From an uncultured Lachnospiraceae bacterium (GTDB lineage: Bacteria; Bacillota; Clostridia; Lachnospirales; Lachnospiraceae): a stretch of DNA of 64,000 nucleotides. This document shows, piece by piece, positions 35,509 through 45,445 of the stretch; within the stretch, counting starts at the first letter, position 1, and each line of letters starts with the position of its first letter. The notes under the pieces are model-generated. The model saw only the letters and a list, made by a program, of their open reading frames with translations. It made no database searches and was not told the origin of the DNA. Both the position numbers and the translations under genes were made by a program. Location: contig CANRJM010000001.1 in assembly GCA_947630925.1 (NCBI GenBank), forward strand, positions 1 through 64,000, written 5' to 3'.

Positions 35509-37431
35509 TTGCTGAATGAGGAAAAGAAAATCATAGCAATATGCACAGCGGGAATTAATTCAGAATATATTGATACAGTTTTGGCATCCTTACATTCCCT
35601 GGCAGATTCTTTTCAGTATAAGCTTCTTTATTTTAATTCATTTAGTAATTTGTTCGATTTTGAGAAGCATGATGTGGGAGAGAGCAATATTTTTCATCTG
35701 ATTAACTATGATTTGTTGGATGCAGTGATCCTGTTATCTGAAACGTTTAAGAGGGATAGTGTCCGGGATGAAATTATTGAGAAGGCAAAATTAAATAATC
35801 TTCCGGTAGTATCCATAGACCATTATATCGAAGGATGCTTTAATGTGAATTTCCGGTATTCCAATTCCATGAGCGAGATTATTGAACATCTGATTACAAA
35901 GCACCATTACCGACGGATTAATTTTATTGCAGGACAGAAAGGGAATCTGTTTTCAGAAGAACGCATCGAGGTTTATAAAAAAGTTTTGGAAAAGCACGGT
36001 ATTCCCGTAGAAGAAGAACGGATTGGTTACGGCGAGTTTTGGGGAGGTCCGGCGGAAAAAGTGATTCGTGGATTTATAGAGAGTGACCTGCCTATGCCGG
36101 AAGCGATTGTCTGCGCCAATGATACAATGGCGATCGCCGCTTTTAAATATCTGTCCGAAGCGGGGTATCGGATTCCGGAGGATATTGCCGTAACGGGTTT
36201 TGACGGTATTCGTGAGGCATTAGAGCATATACCGTCTATCACTACGGCAAAGCATGACTATTATGAAGCGATTGCCTGTTCATATCGTATTTTAGAACAG
36301 TATTTTAGAGGAGAAACACCCGAAAAACAGCACTGGATTGATTCCAAGATCATATATGGTACGTCCTGCGGGTGTGAAGAAGCGAATACCAGGGTATATA
36401 GTACTCTGGCGAGAGATTTGTATGAACAGATTGATTTTTATGATCATTTTAACCGCCTGCAGATTAAGATGACGGCAAAGCTGGCGGATACCGATTCCTT
36501 TTATGGCGTATTTAACAATTTAAAGGATTATGCAGAAAATTTTCTGGTGGATAGATTCTGGCTTTGTATCGTGGATGATTTTTTGAGCGAGAAGAAAGTG
36601 TTATCCGATATTATTGAGGAGCAGACGTTTAAACGGGTTGGATATTCTGCGACGATGAATATGATGCTTGCGCAGAAAGATGGAGAATGGCAGGGGCTCA
36701 CAGACTTTCATACCGGTTCCCTGCTTCCGCGCCTGGATCATATATTAGAGGAAGAGAATAATGTCATGTTCCTGCCGTTACATGTATTAGATCGTTCGAT
36801 AGGGTATGTGGCTCTGGTCTATGATCCGGATAAGGTCAAAATGCATCATCTCTACCACTTTTTTATGAATATCAGCAATGCATTAGAGGCAACCAGAATC
36901 CGCCAGCGGCAGCAGGCGTTGATTGATAATCTGGAAAATAAATATGTACACGATCCAATGACCGGTCTTTTCAACCGGCGCGGGTTTTATCAGCGCGTCG
37001 AACCTGTTTATGAGCAGTGTGTCCGTGAAAATATGCCGATCATGGTAATGTCCGTTGATTTGAATGGATTAAAATATATCAATGATACATATGGCCATGC
37101 CGACGGCGATATTGCAATATCAACCGTAGGAAAGGCGTTGTCCAATGCCGCGCCGCCGCTATTTACCTGCGCGCGGTTTGGCGGGGATGAATATGTCGTA
37201 GCAGGACAGGTGGAGTCAAAGGAGGAAACAAAGGAATTTTATAAAAATGTTCTGGCTTTCTTAGAAGATTTTAATGAAAATTCCGAAAAGCCATATCAGG
37301 TAAACGCCAGCATTGGCTATGTGACCGGCGTTCCGAATGAACAACTGACTCTGGATGAATTTATTAAGCAGGCAGACGAGAATATGTATAAGGAAAAGGT
37401 GCGCTATCACGCCAGAGGCGTTAGCAGGTGA
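35509..37431 (+). CDS. LacI-type sensor domain fused to a diguanylate cyclase domain
   Basis: The protein of about 640 residues begins with a periplasmic-binding-protein-like sensor domain of the LacI type (residues about 1-280; VVSIDHYIEG, EAIVCANDTMAIAAFKYL, IPEDIAVTGFDG) but has no helix-turn-helix or signal peptide, so it should sense a ligand in the cytoplasm. A GAF-like middle region follows (about 300-460). The C-terminal GGDEF domain has DPMTGLFNRRGFY and FGGDEYVVAG and should make cyclic di-GMP. The RxxD feedback-inhibition site normally upstream of GGDEF is not visible. I favour the TTG start at 35509 because AGGGGG lies eight bases before it; the track GTG at 35500 has no properly spaced site. 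The downstream methyltransferase starts four bases after the stop. Confidence 0.8.
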   Translation: MLNEEKKIIAICTAGINSEYIDTVLASLHSLADSFQYKLLYFNSFSNLFDFEKHDVGESNIFHLINYDLLDAVILLSETFKRDSVRDEIIEKAKLNNLPVVSIDHYIEGCFNVNFRYSNSMSEIIEHLITKHHYRRINFIAGQKGNLFSEERIEVYKKVLEKHGIPVEEERIGYGEFWGGPAEKVIRGFIESDLPMPEAIVCANDTMAIAAFKYLSEAGYRIPEDIAVTGFDGIREALEHIPSITTAKHDYYEAIACSYRILEQYFRGETPEKQHWIDSKIIYGTSCGCEEANTRVYSTLARDLYEQIDFYDHFNRLQIKMTAKLADTDSFYGVFNNLKDYAENFLVDRFWLCIVDDFLSEKKVLSDIIEEQTFKRVGYSATMNMMLAQKDGEWQGLTDFHTGSLLPRLDHILEEENNVMFLPLHVLDRSIGYVALVYDPDKVKMHHLYHFFMNISNALEATRIRQRQQALIDNLENKYVHDPMTGLFNRRGFYQRVEPVYEQCVRENMPIMVMSVDLNGLKYINDTYGHADGDIAISTVGKALSNAAPPLFTCARFGGDEYVVAGQVESKEETKEFYKNVLAFLEDFNENSEKPYQVNASIGYVTGVPNEQLTLDEFIKQADENMYKEKVRYHARGVSR

Positions 37432-37435
37432 CAAA

Positions 37436-38212
37436 ATGCAGGAAGAATTTGCAATCTATGGAGGATTTGCTTCGGTATACGACAGGTTTATGGATAATAT
37501 TCCCTATGATGCATGGGTAAAGTATTTATGGGAATTGTTGGAACAGCAGGGAGTAAAAGAAGGGGTTGTTGTCGATTTGGCCTGTGGCACCGGAGAGGTT
37601 ACAAGACGGTTAGCAGAACATGGTTATCAGATGATTGGCGTCGATCTTTCGGAGGAAATGCTGCAGTTTGCGCAAAACAAGTGCAGAGAGGATATTTTAT
37701 GGATTCATCAGGATATGCGAAAGTTAGAGCTGCATGCTCCGGTCTCTGCAATGGTATGTATCTGCGATGGCATGAATTATATATGCAGTACGGAAGATTT
37801 AGAGCGGGTATTTGCAAGAGTCGCTCAATTTCTGGAACCGGAGGGCGTTTTTATCTTTGATATGAAAACAGATTATTTTTATAGAGAAATCCTTGGGAAC
37901 AGGACATTTGCAGAAAACAGGGAGGATGCCAGTTATATCTGGGAAAATGAATACCACGGGGAGGAGCGGATGAATGAATATCTTCTTACCGTTTATGCAT
38001 TAGAGGATGATGAAAAGGATTTGTTTCTCAGAACGGATGAACTGCATCGGCAGAGAGCCTATGAGGTTGCAGAGGTAGAAGGATGTCTGATGCATCAGGG
38101 TTTTTGCGGGATTGAGGTTTACGAAGCGTTTACGAAAAAAAAGCCGGGAATCCGGACGGAACGTTTATATTTTGTAGTTAAAAAAGCAAAAAAGAAGAGG
38201 GAAGAACGATGA
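37436..38212 (+). CDS. Class I SAM-dependent methyltransferase
   Basis: The 258-residue protein has motif I VVDLACGTGEVTRRLAEHG, an acidic residue ending strand two (IGVDLSEEML) and the later MVCICDGMNYI region. The N-terminus YGGFASVYDRFMDNIPYDAWV is characteristic of a family next to hsp33 in several Firmicutes. The methyl acceptor is unknown. The start at 37436 is supported by AGGTGACAAA; the track ORF extends into the GGDEF gene. Its stop overlaps the hslO start (ATGA). Confidence 0.85.
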   Translation: MQEEFAIYGGFASVYDRFMDNIPYDAWVKYLWELLEQQGVKEGVVVDLACGTGEVTRRLAEHGYQMIGVDLSEEMLQFAQNKCREDILWIHQDMRKLELHAPVSAMVCICDGMNYICSTEDLERVFARVAQFLEPEGVFIFDMKTDYFYREILGNRTFAENREDASYIWENEYHGEERMNEYLLTVYALEDDEKDLFLRTDELHRQRAYEVAEVEGCLMHQGFCGIEVYEAFTKKKPGIRTERLYFVVKKAKKKREER

Positions 38213-39081
38213 GCCAGGATTATATTGTACGCGCGACAGCAGCCAGCCAACAACTGCGTATTTTTGCCGCTGCATCAAGAAATTTGGTAGAGCAGGCGAG
38301 AAAAATTCATAATACCAGTCCGGTAGCTACGGCTGCATTGGGACGTTTGCTGACAGCGGGCTGTATGATGGGCAGCATGATGAAAGGAGAACGGGATGTT
38401 TTAACCCTGCAGATCCAGTGCGGCGGTCCGATTGGCGGTTTGACCGTGACTGCAGACGCAAAAGCGAATGTAAAGGGATATGTCAAACAGCCGGTGGTAA
38501 TTCTTCCGCCGAATGACAAAGGAAAACTGGATGTATCCGGTGCGTTGGGGCCGGGGTTTCTAAACGTGATACGCGATATCGGCATGAAAGAACCATATAA
38601 TGGACAAACACATTTGGTTTCCGGGGAAATTGCCGAGGATTTGACATATTATTATGCTACATCTGAACAAATACCTTCTTCGGTTGGTTTGGGTGTTTTG
38701 TTGGATAAAGAGAATCATGTTAAGCAGGCAGGCGGCTTTATCATTCAGGTTATGCCGTATGCAGAAGAGTCCGTGATTTCTTCTGTTGAAAGATCTTTGG
38801 AGCATATTCATTCGGTTACGGATTTGATGGAACAGGGTATGACTCCGGAAGATATCATACAGTTTGTTACAGGAGATTTGGAGGTCAGGATTCTGGAACG
38901 CATACCGACACAATATGCCTGCAACTGCTCCAGGGAAAGGGTTTCCAAGGCGGTTGCGAGTATTGGGGAGAAAGAACTGCGGAAAATGATAGAGGATGGG
39001 GAAACGATTGAGATAAATTGCGACTTTTGTGGTTCTCATTACTATTTTACCACGGACGAGTTGAAGGCATTGCTAAAATAG
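38209..39081 (+). CDS. hslO: Redox-regulated chaperone Hsp33
   Basis: Hsp33 is a holdase switched on by oxidative unfolding of its zinc site. The 290-residue protein has the family N-terminus with TAASQQLRIFAA and LGRLLTAGCMMGSMMKG, and a C-terminal zinc motif CNC then CDFC. All four cysteines are present. It overlaps the methyltransferase stop by four bases, so the two are co-translated. It may be part of a protein-quality unit with clpC downstream. Confidence 0.95.
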   Translation: MSQDYIVRATAASQQLRIFAAASRNLVEQARKIHNTSPVATAALGRLLTAGCMMGSMMKGERDVLTLQIQCGGPIGGLTVTADAKANVKGYVKQPVVILPPNDKGKLDVSGALGPGFLNVIRDIGMKEPYNGQTHLVSGEIAEDLTYYYATSEQIPSSVGLGVLLDKENHVKQAGGFIIQVMPYAEESVISSVERSLEHIHSVTDLMEQGMTPEDIIQFVTGDLEVRILERIPTQYACNCSRERVSKAVASIGEKELRKMIEDGETIEINCDFCGSHYYFTTDELKALLK

Positions 39082-39101
39082 AGAAAGGCATGGTTGTTTC
39101 T

Positions 39102-41255
39102 ATGAAAAATTACAAAGGAAGATTTTTTTATATAGTGACGGCGTTGCTGATTGTCTGCGGCTCGTTTTTTCCGGTATCAAAAGAAAAGGCCGGGGCATCA
39201 GCCGTTGGGACAGTGAAGGTGAGCGGTATGCTAAATGTTCGTTCGGGGCCGGGGACAAAATATAGCATTATCCAATCCGGTGGAACCAATGTGACGCTGT
39301 CGAACGGCTTGAAAATAACAATAACCGGCGTCTATGGCAACTGGTATCATATTAAGCTGAAACATAACGGCAAGACGGTAAAGGGGTATGTCAAGAAGTC
39401 GTATGTGAAGACGCAGGCGGGAGGCGTACATACAAAGGTTTATGGCCGTGTCGCTGCAAATTCTGTCAAGCTTCGAACCAATGCTTCAACCAAATCTTCT
39501 GCCTGTAAAGTGGATAAAAAAGCAGTGACGGTTAAGAAAGCCAAAAAAGTTCGTATTCTTTCGGAGACATTGGTAAAGAATACAAAATGGCTTCAGGTTT
39601 CGGTTACGTACTCTTCTCAGAAATGCAAGGGGTATATTTTATCAAAACATATAGAGCTAATCTGTAAAAAAGGACTTCCTGCAGTCTGTAAATCAACGTC
39701 AAAGGTTACGTTGAAAAAAACGGCGGGAGGGAGCGCAGCGGTTACCGTCGGGGGAAAGAAAGTATCGTTGTCAAAAGGAAAGCAGATTACTGTTTTAAAG
39801 ACGAAAACGGTATCCGGCAAACGGTATCTGTATGTGAAATTGACGAGCGGCAAGACTAAGGTAAAAGGATATCTTCCTGACAAATACGTTTTTTTGCAGA
39901 TAGTAAAAGATGAAAAAAGCAGTAAGAAGCAGACGACGTCTGAAAATAAAGGGAGCACACTCAATCTTACGGATGCGCAATATGTAAATAAGCTGATTTC
40001 TGATGGTTTTCCAAGCTCCTATACATCAGGTCTTCTGGCGCTTCATAAGAAGTATCCCAATTGGAAATTTGTTCCGTATAAAACAGGGCTGGCATGGAAC
40101 ACCGTCATTCAGAATGAAAATGTTGTTGGTTTGAATCTGTTACCGGTCAGTAAGTCCCTCGATTGGAAATCCTTTGCCGAAGGCGCATATAACTGGAAGA
40201 CCGACTCCTTCATTCCATATGATGGTTCTACATGGGTAACGGCTTCGGAGAAAGCGGTAAAATACTATATGGATCCGCGCAACTTTTTGGATGAAAGAGG
40301 GATATTCCAGTATGAAAGTCTGGAATATCACGCAGACTTCCATACGCAGGCAGGCGTTGAAAAAATATTAAAAAATACGCCGATGTACAATCGGAATTAT
40401 TCCTATACGGATGAAACAGGTGCAACAAAAAGCAGAAAATATTCTGAAACCTTTATTACGGCGGCTTCTAAGTCCGGCGTCAGCCCATATCATCTTGCAT
40501 CAAGGGCAAAGCAGGAGGTTGTTATCAGCGCAACGCTGATGAGCAGTTCTGTTTCCGGCAGGGTTGCCGGCTATGAGGGCATTTATAATTTTTATAATAT
40601 CGGCGCTAACAACAGTACCGTATCGGGCGGCGCAATTGCGAATGGATTAAACTGGGCAAAGGGAGGAAGCTCTTCCAGCAAAACTTACATGCGTCCATGG
40701 ACTTCGCCGTATAAGTCTATTGTCGGCGGCGCAAGTTATATTGGCAAAGCGTATATCAATGCAGGGCAGAACACGTTGTATCTGCAGAAGTTTAATGTGA
40801 CTTCCAAAAATCGTTACTGGCATCAGTATATGGCAAATATTGAAGCTCCAAACAGTGAAGCGACAAAAACATATACGGCATATGGGACAGATAAAAATGA
40901 TATGTCATTGGTATTTTCCATACCGGTCTATAACAGTATGCCGGCGAACGCGTGCCCTGTGCCGTCAGGAGGGAAAAACCCAAATAATTATCTGAAAACG
41001 TTAAGCGTCGCCAATCACGCCTTTACATCAAAGTTTGTACTGGGAGACGATGGCAGCAAGGTGTATAAAGTTTCGATTAAGAACAGCGTTACATCCATCA
41101 AAATCAATGCGTCAGCAGTGAGTTCCAGCGCCACGGTAACGGGCGCGGGCACAAAAAAACCGGCGGTCGGAACGACAACATACACGGTTAAAGTGAAAGC
41201 GCAAAACGGAAGCGTGAGAAAATACAAAATTCAGGTAACCAGAAAGTCGTCATAA
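39102..41255 (+). CDS. Secreted cell-wall hydrolase: SH3 domains plus glucosaminidase domain
   Basis: The protein of about 717 residues has a signal peptide (MKNYKGRFFYIVTALLIVCG), several bacterial SH3-like modules (VSGMLNVRSGPGTKYSII near residue 43, SVKLRTNAS near 121, then repeats with KGY), a catalytic N-acetylglucosaminidase-type domain around residues 300-560 (GVSPYHLASRAKQEV, NFYNIGANN), and a C-terminal cadherin-like beta-sandwich module. SH3 modules bind peptidoglycan, so it should act in the wall, cutting between GlcNAc and MurNAc. The start is uncertain between 39090 and 39102; AAAGG lies 13 bases before the latter. No membrane anchor is seen. Confidence 0.85.
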   Translation: MKNYKGRFFYIVTALLIVCGSFFPVSKEKAGASAVGTVKVSGMLNVRSGPGTKYSIIQSGGTNVTLSNGLKITITGVYGNWYHIKLKHNGKTVKGYVKKSYVKTQAGGVHTKVYGRVAANSVKLRTNASTKSSACKVDKKAVTVKKAKKVRILSETLVKNTKWLQVSVTYSSQKCKGYILSKHIELICKKGLPAVCKSTSKVTLKKTAGGSAAVTVGGKKVSLSKGKQITVLKTKTVSGKRYLYVKLTSGKTKVKGYLPDKYVFLQIVKDEKSSKKQTTSENKGSTLNLTDAQYVNKLISDGFPSSYTSGLLALHKKYPNWKFVPYKTGLAWNTVIQNENVVGLNLLPVSKSLDWKSFAEGAYNWKTDSFIPYDGSTWVTASEKAVKYYMDPRNFLDERGIFQYESLEYHADFHTQAGVEKILKNTPMYNRNYSYTDETGATKSRKYSETFITAASKSGVSPYHLASRAKQEVVISATLMSSSVSGRVAGYEGIYNFYNIGANNSTVSGGAIANGLNWAKGGSSSSKTYMRPWTSPYKSIVGGASYIGKAYINAGQNTLYLQKFNVTSKNRYWHQYMANIEAPNSEATKTYTAYGTDKNDMSLVFSIPVYNSMPANACPVPSGGKNPNNYLKTLSVANHAFTSKFVLGDDGSKVYKVSIKNSVTSIKINASAVSSSATVTGAGTKKPAVGTTTYTVKVKAQNGSVRKYKIQVTRKSS

Positions 41256-41318
41256 AAGTTATCTCTGTTCGGTTTTAGCGTTAAAAAAATATGTAAAACA
41301 CGCGGGAATGAGGAAAAT

Positions 41319-42419
41319 ATGTTGCAAAAAAGCAGAAAACCAATGGGAATCAGAAAAATTACAGAAGGATACATGAATAAAATCCTGTTTGGTATTCTGC
41401 TTTTTTGTATTGTATGGGGCGCCTCTTTTCTTTTTTCCGCAGAAGCAGAAGCAGCGGGAGCTTCTATATCGGTAACAACGAAAAGTAATAAGGTTACGGA
41501 GGGGGATACGGTATATGTTGTTATTACGGTAAGGTCTGCAGGCGGCATCAAGGGCTTTGAAGGATATTTTTCCTATGATAACCGTATTTTACAGTTTGTA
41601 ACGGGAGGAAGCGTTGTCCATGGCAATGATGATGAATTTCAAATATCAGATATGGAACGCGCTGACAGTGCGGCAAAAATAAAATATTCTGTGAAATTTC
41701 GTGCGCGGAAAAATGGACAGACAACCATTGCATTGAAACAGCCATATAATGTAGTGGCGGATGATGATGCTTCAACCAGGATGTCCGTTTCCTATAATGC
41801 ATTAGACATTTTTGTGGAGAAGAAGAGAGAAGAACAGAACGTCATTTCGAATATGGAGACGCCGCTTCCAAAGAGCAGTACAAAACCCGGGAAAAAAGCA
41901 TTGGACAGTAAGGGCAAGAAAGCGGATGCGGGAAAAAAAGCAGTACCGTCTCCGGATGCGTCTTCCGCACCAAAGGATGCCGCCAGGAAAGAAAAGGCGG
42001 ATATTGGCGCAAGTCCAGGGATTGAACTCATGAAGATAACGGACGCCTCGGAAATTCCAACGGGATTTTCAGAGACAGAATTTGACATTGACGGGAAAAC
42101 GGTAACGGCGTATGCTTTAAATGGAAATAAAGACAGCAGGTATCTTTTATTCTATGGGAAAGCCGAAAACCGGGAGAAAGAAGATGGAACAGAATCGGAA
42201 GAAATGTTTTATTTGTATGATAAAAGCAGCGGCGCGCTCATGCCATATGACAGTGTGCGGGACTTTTACCGCAGTATGAATGAAAAGGATCTTCAGGCAG
42301 ATTCCTCTCAGAGAATGATTCAGAGCCTGAAATATGTCGTTGCCATCATGGGAGTATTTTGCGCGTTGATGCTTTTGCTTGCAATTGCATTCCGTATTCG
42401 GTATTCTTATAGGAAATGA
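41319..42419 (+). CDS. Membrane-anchored surface protein with cohesin-like domain
   Basis: The 366-residue protein has an N-terminal hydrophobic signal/anchor (residues about 20-45), a cohesin-like beta-sandwich (about 48-160, with FEGYFSYDNRILQFV and SVKFRARKNGQT), a lysine/proline/alanine-rich linker (about 180-240) and a final membrane helix (about 335-360) followed by basic RIRYSYRK. This suggests an outward-facing domain held at the membrane. In other organisms cohesins bind dockerins, but many anaerobes use the fold in other settings; no dockerin is seen here. GAGGAAAAT precedes ATG. It lies between the wall hydrolase and clpC. Confidence 0.72.
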   Translation: MLQKSRKPMGIRKITEGYMNKILFGILLFCIVWGASFLFSAEAEAAGASISVTTKSNKVTEGDTVYVVITVRSAGGIKGFEGYFSYDNRILQFVTGGSVVHGNDDEFQISDMERADSAAKIKYSVKFRARKNGQTTIALKQPYNVVADDDASTRMSVSYNALDIFVEKKREEQNVISNMETPLPKSSTKPGKKALDSKGKKADAGKKAVPSPDASSAPKDAARKEKADIGASPGIELMKITDASEIPTGFSETEFDIDGKTVTAYALNGNKDSRYLLFYGKAENREKEDGTESEEMFYLYDKSSGALMPYDSVRDFYRSMNEKDLQADSSQRMIQSLKYVVAIMGVFCALMLLLAIAFRIRYSYRK

Positions 42420-42447
42420 TCAATAATGATTTGGAGGCAGGATAATC

Positions 42448-44889
42448 ATGCAGAAACGTTATACAAAAAGCGCTCAGAAGGTCTTGGATAACGCCAAAAA
42501 GAATGCTGTGGCTTTGGAACACGGCTATATCGGAACAGAACATTTATTGCTCGGATTGATAGAGACAAAAGGCGTTGCGGCGGAAGTTCTGGCGGAAAAT
42601 GGAGTTTCTTACCATAAGATATATGAATTGATACAGGGGAACTTGTCTACCGGCACTAATGTACTGACGGCAGGACGGGAAGAACTGACGCCCAGAGCGC
42701 AGAAAATTGTGCAGAACGCTATGTCTGAGGCGGAACGTCTGGGGGCGTCCAGCATAGGAAGTGAGCATATTTTAATCGCCCTTCTAAAGGAGATTGACTG
42801 CATTGCCGTGCGTCTGCTGAATACGAAGGGAATCAATGTACAGAAGCTGTATATTGATGTCCTGACGGCGACCGGTCAGGATATGACGAGCGCCAAGAAT
42901 GAATATATGATGCAGAAGGGCAGGAGGACGAAATCAGCAACACCGGTTTTAGACCAGTACAGCAGAAATTTAACTGCCTATGCCAGGGACGGCAAGTTGG
43001 ATCCTGTGATTGGAAGAGATATGGAAATCCGCCGCCTGGTGCAGATTTTGAGCAGGAGGACGAAGAACAACCCCTGTCTGGTCGGTGAACCCGGGGTTGG
43101 TAAGACGGCAGTTGTGGAAGGACTTGCGCAGAAAATCGCAATTGGCGATATCCCGGAGATTTTGCAGGATAAGAAGGTGCTTGTTCTGGACTTATCCGGT
43201 ATGGTAGCCGGCTCAAAATACCGGGGAGAATTTGAAGAACGGATTAAGAGGGCGATTAAGGAAGTCAGCCAGTCCGGGAATATTTTATTGTTTATTGACG
43301 AAATCCATACGATCATTGGCGCAGGCGGAGCAGAGGGGGCAATTGATGCTGCCAATATATTAAAGCCGGCGCTTGCGCGGGGGGAAATACAATTAATTGG
43401 CGCAACTACGAGAGAGGAATACCGCAAATATATAGAGAAGGATGCGGCGTTGGAACGCAGATTTCAGCCGGTAGATGTAGAGGAGCCGTCAGAAGAAGAG
43501 TCCATTGCTATTTTAAAGGGGCTGCGGGAACGTTATGAAGCGCATCATCATGTTACGATTACGGATGGCGCGCTGGTTGCGGCTGTTAAGATGTCGGAAC
43601 GCTATGTCAGTGACCGTTTCCTGCCGGATAAGGCGATTGATGCTATTGACGAGGCGGCGGCAAAAACCAGTTTAAGCTTATATCTTCCATCCCCGGAACT
43701 TCGGAATCTGGAAGAGCAGATGGTTGCTTTGGAGCAGCAAAAGGAAGATGCAATCTGCGATGAGGATTTTGTTCGGGCAAGCGAGATTAAAAAACAGCAG
43801 GTAGTATGCAGAGATCAGATGAAACGGCTGCAGAAAGAACTGGAGAAAGACCGTTCGGAAGAGGATATGGTGGTAACGGAAGCAGATGTGGCAAATTTAA
43901 TTGCTGATTGGACGAAGATTCCGGTGCAGAAGCTTCAGGAAGAAGAAATGGAACGCCTGCGCCATCTGGAGGAAGAACTGCATAAAAGGGTGGTCGGACA
44001 GGATGAAGCTGTTTCGGCAGTCGCTAAGGCAGTACGGCGCGGCCGTATTGGTTTAAAGGATCCAAACCGTCCGATTGGTTCATTCCTGTTTTTAGGACCG
44101 ACCGGCGTTGGCAAGACGGAGCTTTCCAAAGCGCTGGCAGAGGCGGTTTTCGGAAGGGAAGATGCGATAATTCGTGTTGACATGTCAGAATATATGGAGA
44201 AACACAGTGTTTCTAAAATGATTGGTTCCCCGCCGGGCTATGTCGGATATGACGACGGCGGACAGTTGAGTGAAAAAGTACGCAGACATCCGTATTCGGT
44301 CATTCTTTTTGATGAAATTGAAAAAGCGCATCTGGATGTATTTAATATTTTGCTGCAAATTTTAGAGGATGGCCATGTTACCGATGCGCAGGGACGGAAA
44401 GTTAGTTTTAAGAATACGATTATCATTATGACTTCCAATGCGGGCGCGCAGCAGATTATTGCTCCAAAGTATCTTGGTTTTGGAACAAAGGAAGACCAGA
44501 AAGCCGATTATGAGCGGATGAAGGGAGCGGTTCTGGAAGAAGTGAAAAAAATCTTCAAACCGGAATTTATCAATCGTATTGACGAAATGCTGGTATTCCA
44601 TGTGTTGACACAGGAAAATATACAGGATATTGTCCGCATTCTGCTCCGCGCGCTGGAAAAACGTTTGGAAGCACAACTGAGCATTCGGTTAGAAGTGACG
44701 GATGAGGCAGTCCGATATATTGCCAGAAGTGGTTTTGACAAAAATTATGGCGCGCGTCCAATCCGCAGGAGCATCCAGACCAAAATAGAGGATGAACTGG
44801 CTGACCGGGTGCTTTCCGGAGAAATCCAGCCGGGTGGAACGGTCAGAGTGGATTGTCAGGAAGAAAAGATAATATTTTACAATCTTTAA
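42448..44889 (+). CDS. clpC: Clp protease ATPase subunit ClpC
   Basis: ClpC is an AAA+ unfoldase feeding ClpP. The 813-residue protein has the N-domain repeats, two ATPase domains ([46 protein letters not shown]) and a UVR-like segment in the short middle domain ([14 protein letters not shown]), which separates ClpC from ClpB. GGAGGCAGGATAATC precedes ATG. The usual ctsR-mcsA-mcsB genes are not adjacent; the upstream gene is a surface protein only 28 bases away. So regulation may come from an upstream promoter. Confidence 0.94.
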   Translation: MQKRYTKSAQKVLDNAKKNAVALEHGYIGTEHLLLGLIETKGVAAEVLAENGVSYHKIYELIQGNLSTGTNVLTAGREELTPRAQKIVQNAMSEAERLGASSIGSEHILIALLKEIDCIAVRLLNTKGINVQKLYIDVLTATGQDMTSAKNEYMMQKGRRTKSATPVLDQYSRNLTAYARDGKLDPVIGRDMEIRRLVQILSRRTKNNPCLVGEPGVGKTAVVEGLAQKIAIGDIPEILQDKKVLVLDLSGMVAGSKYRGEFEERIKRAIKEVSQSGNILLFIDEIHTIIGAGGAEGAIDAANILKPALARGEIQLIGATTREEYRKYIEKDAALERRFQPVDVEEPSEEESIAILKGLRERYEAHHHVTITDGALVAAVKMSERYVSDRFLPDKAIDAIDEAAAKTSLSLYLPSPELRNLEEQMVALEQQKEDAICDEDFVRASEIKKQQVVCRDQMKRLQKELEKDRSEEDMVVTEADVANLIADWTKIPVQKLQEEEMERLRHLEEELHKRVVGQDEAVSAVAKAVRRGRIGLKDPNRPIGSFLFLGPTGVGKTELSKALAEAVFGREDAIIRVDMSEYMEKHSVSKMIGSPPGYVGYDDGGQLSEKVRRHPYSVILFDEIEKAHLDVFNILLQILEDGHVTDAQGRKVSFKNTIIIMTSNAGAQQIIAPKYLGFGTKEDQKADYERMKGAVLEEVKKIFKPEFINRIDEMLVFHVLTQENIQDIVRILLRALEKRLEAQLSIRLEVTDEAVRYIARSGFDKNYGARPIRRSIQTKIEDELADRVLSGEIQPGGTVRVDCQEEKIIFYNL

Positions 44890-44895
44890 TTATAG

Positions 44896-44924
44896 TAGAA
44901 AAAAGCGGGAGGGTATGATATAAT
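44896..44924 (+). promoter_or_regulatory. Extended -10 promoter before the small-protein/radA unit
   Basis: TGATATAAT (extended -10) with a weak TAGAAA -35 at a 17-base spacing lies seven bases after the clpC stop. It should drive the 137-residue protein, radA and the downstream small gene. Confidence 0.6.
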
Positions 44925-45028
44925 AAACGTGTAAGCGGCGGAACATGCGCACAAAAAATATGAGCTTATTTATGTATGAGTTGCTGAGCGGTAACATAAG
45001 AATACTTATGGACATAGGAGGAAGAAAC

Positions 45029-45442
45029 ATGGCGGTGATCAAAGAGTTAATACGGAAAGAGAAAGACGGGACTTTAAGCTTTGGAAATTATGAATTGGAT
45101 ACGAAGCAGAAGTTGTCGGATTTTGAGTACGAAGGGGATTTATATAAAGTAAAAACGTTTCAGGGAATCACAAAATTAGAAAAAAATGGATTGTTTGTTT
45201 ATGAATCCGTGCCGGGTACAGCAGTTACAGGGTTAAAGGCAACCGACCGGGAAGTGAAGTTTCAGGTGGAGTGTATTGAGGATACTTCGATTACTTTAGA
45301 GTTAGAGCCGGAAACAGAGTACAAGGTGTATGTGGATGACACAAGTTTTGGAAAGATGAAGACGAATCTTGGCGGCAAGCTGGTTTTGAGCCTGGAGATG
45401 AATGCAGGGCAGGTAGCAAAGATTCGCACTGTGAAACTATAG
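45029..45442 (+). CDS. Conserved 137-residue protein of unknown function
   Basis: The real start is ATG at 45029, after ATAGGAGGAAGAAAC; the track ORF adds 28 unsupported codons. The protein is soluble, beta-rich and acidic (MAVIKELIRKEKDG, ELDTKQKLSDFEYEGDLYKV). Very similar small proteins occur in Lachnospiraceae and I have a memory of the database label endosialidase for them; I see no catalytic motif to support that name. It lies three bases before radA and is probably cotranscribed. Confidence 0.7.
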   Translation: MAVIKELIRKEKDGTLSFGNYELDTKQKLSDFEYEGDLYKVKTFQGITKLEKNGLFVYESVPGTAVTGLKATDREVKFQVECIEDTSITLELEPETEYKVYVDDTSFGKMKTNLGGKLVLSLEMNAGQVAKIRTVKL

Positions 45443-45445
45443 TAT

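Noticed and set aside
45029-45442. Naming the 137-residue protein endosialidase
   Set aside because: The label comes from memory of database names; the protein is far too short for the known enzyme and shows no catalytic motif.
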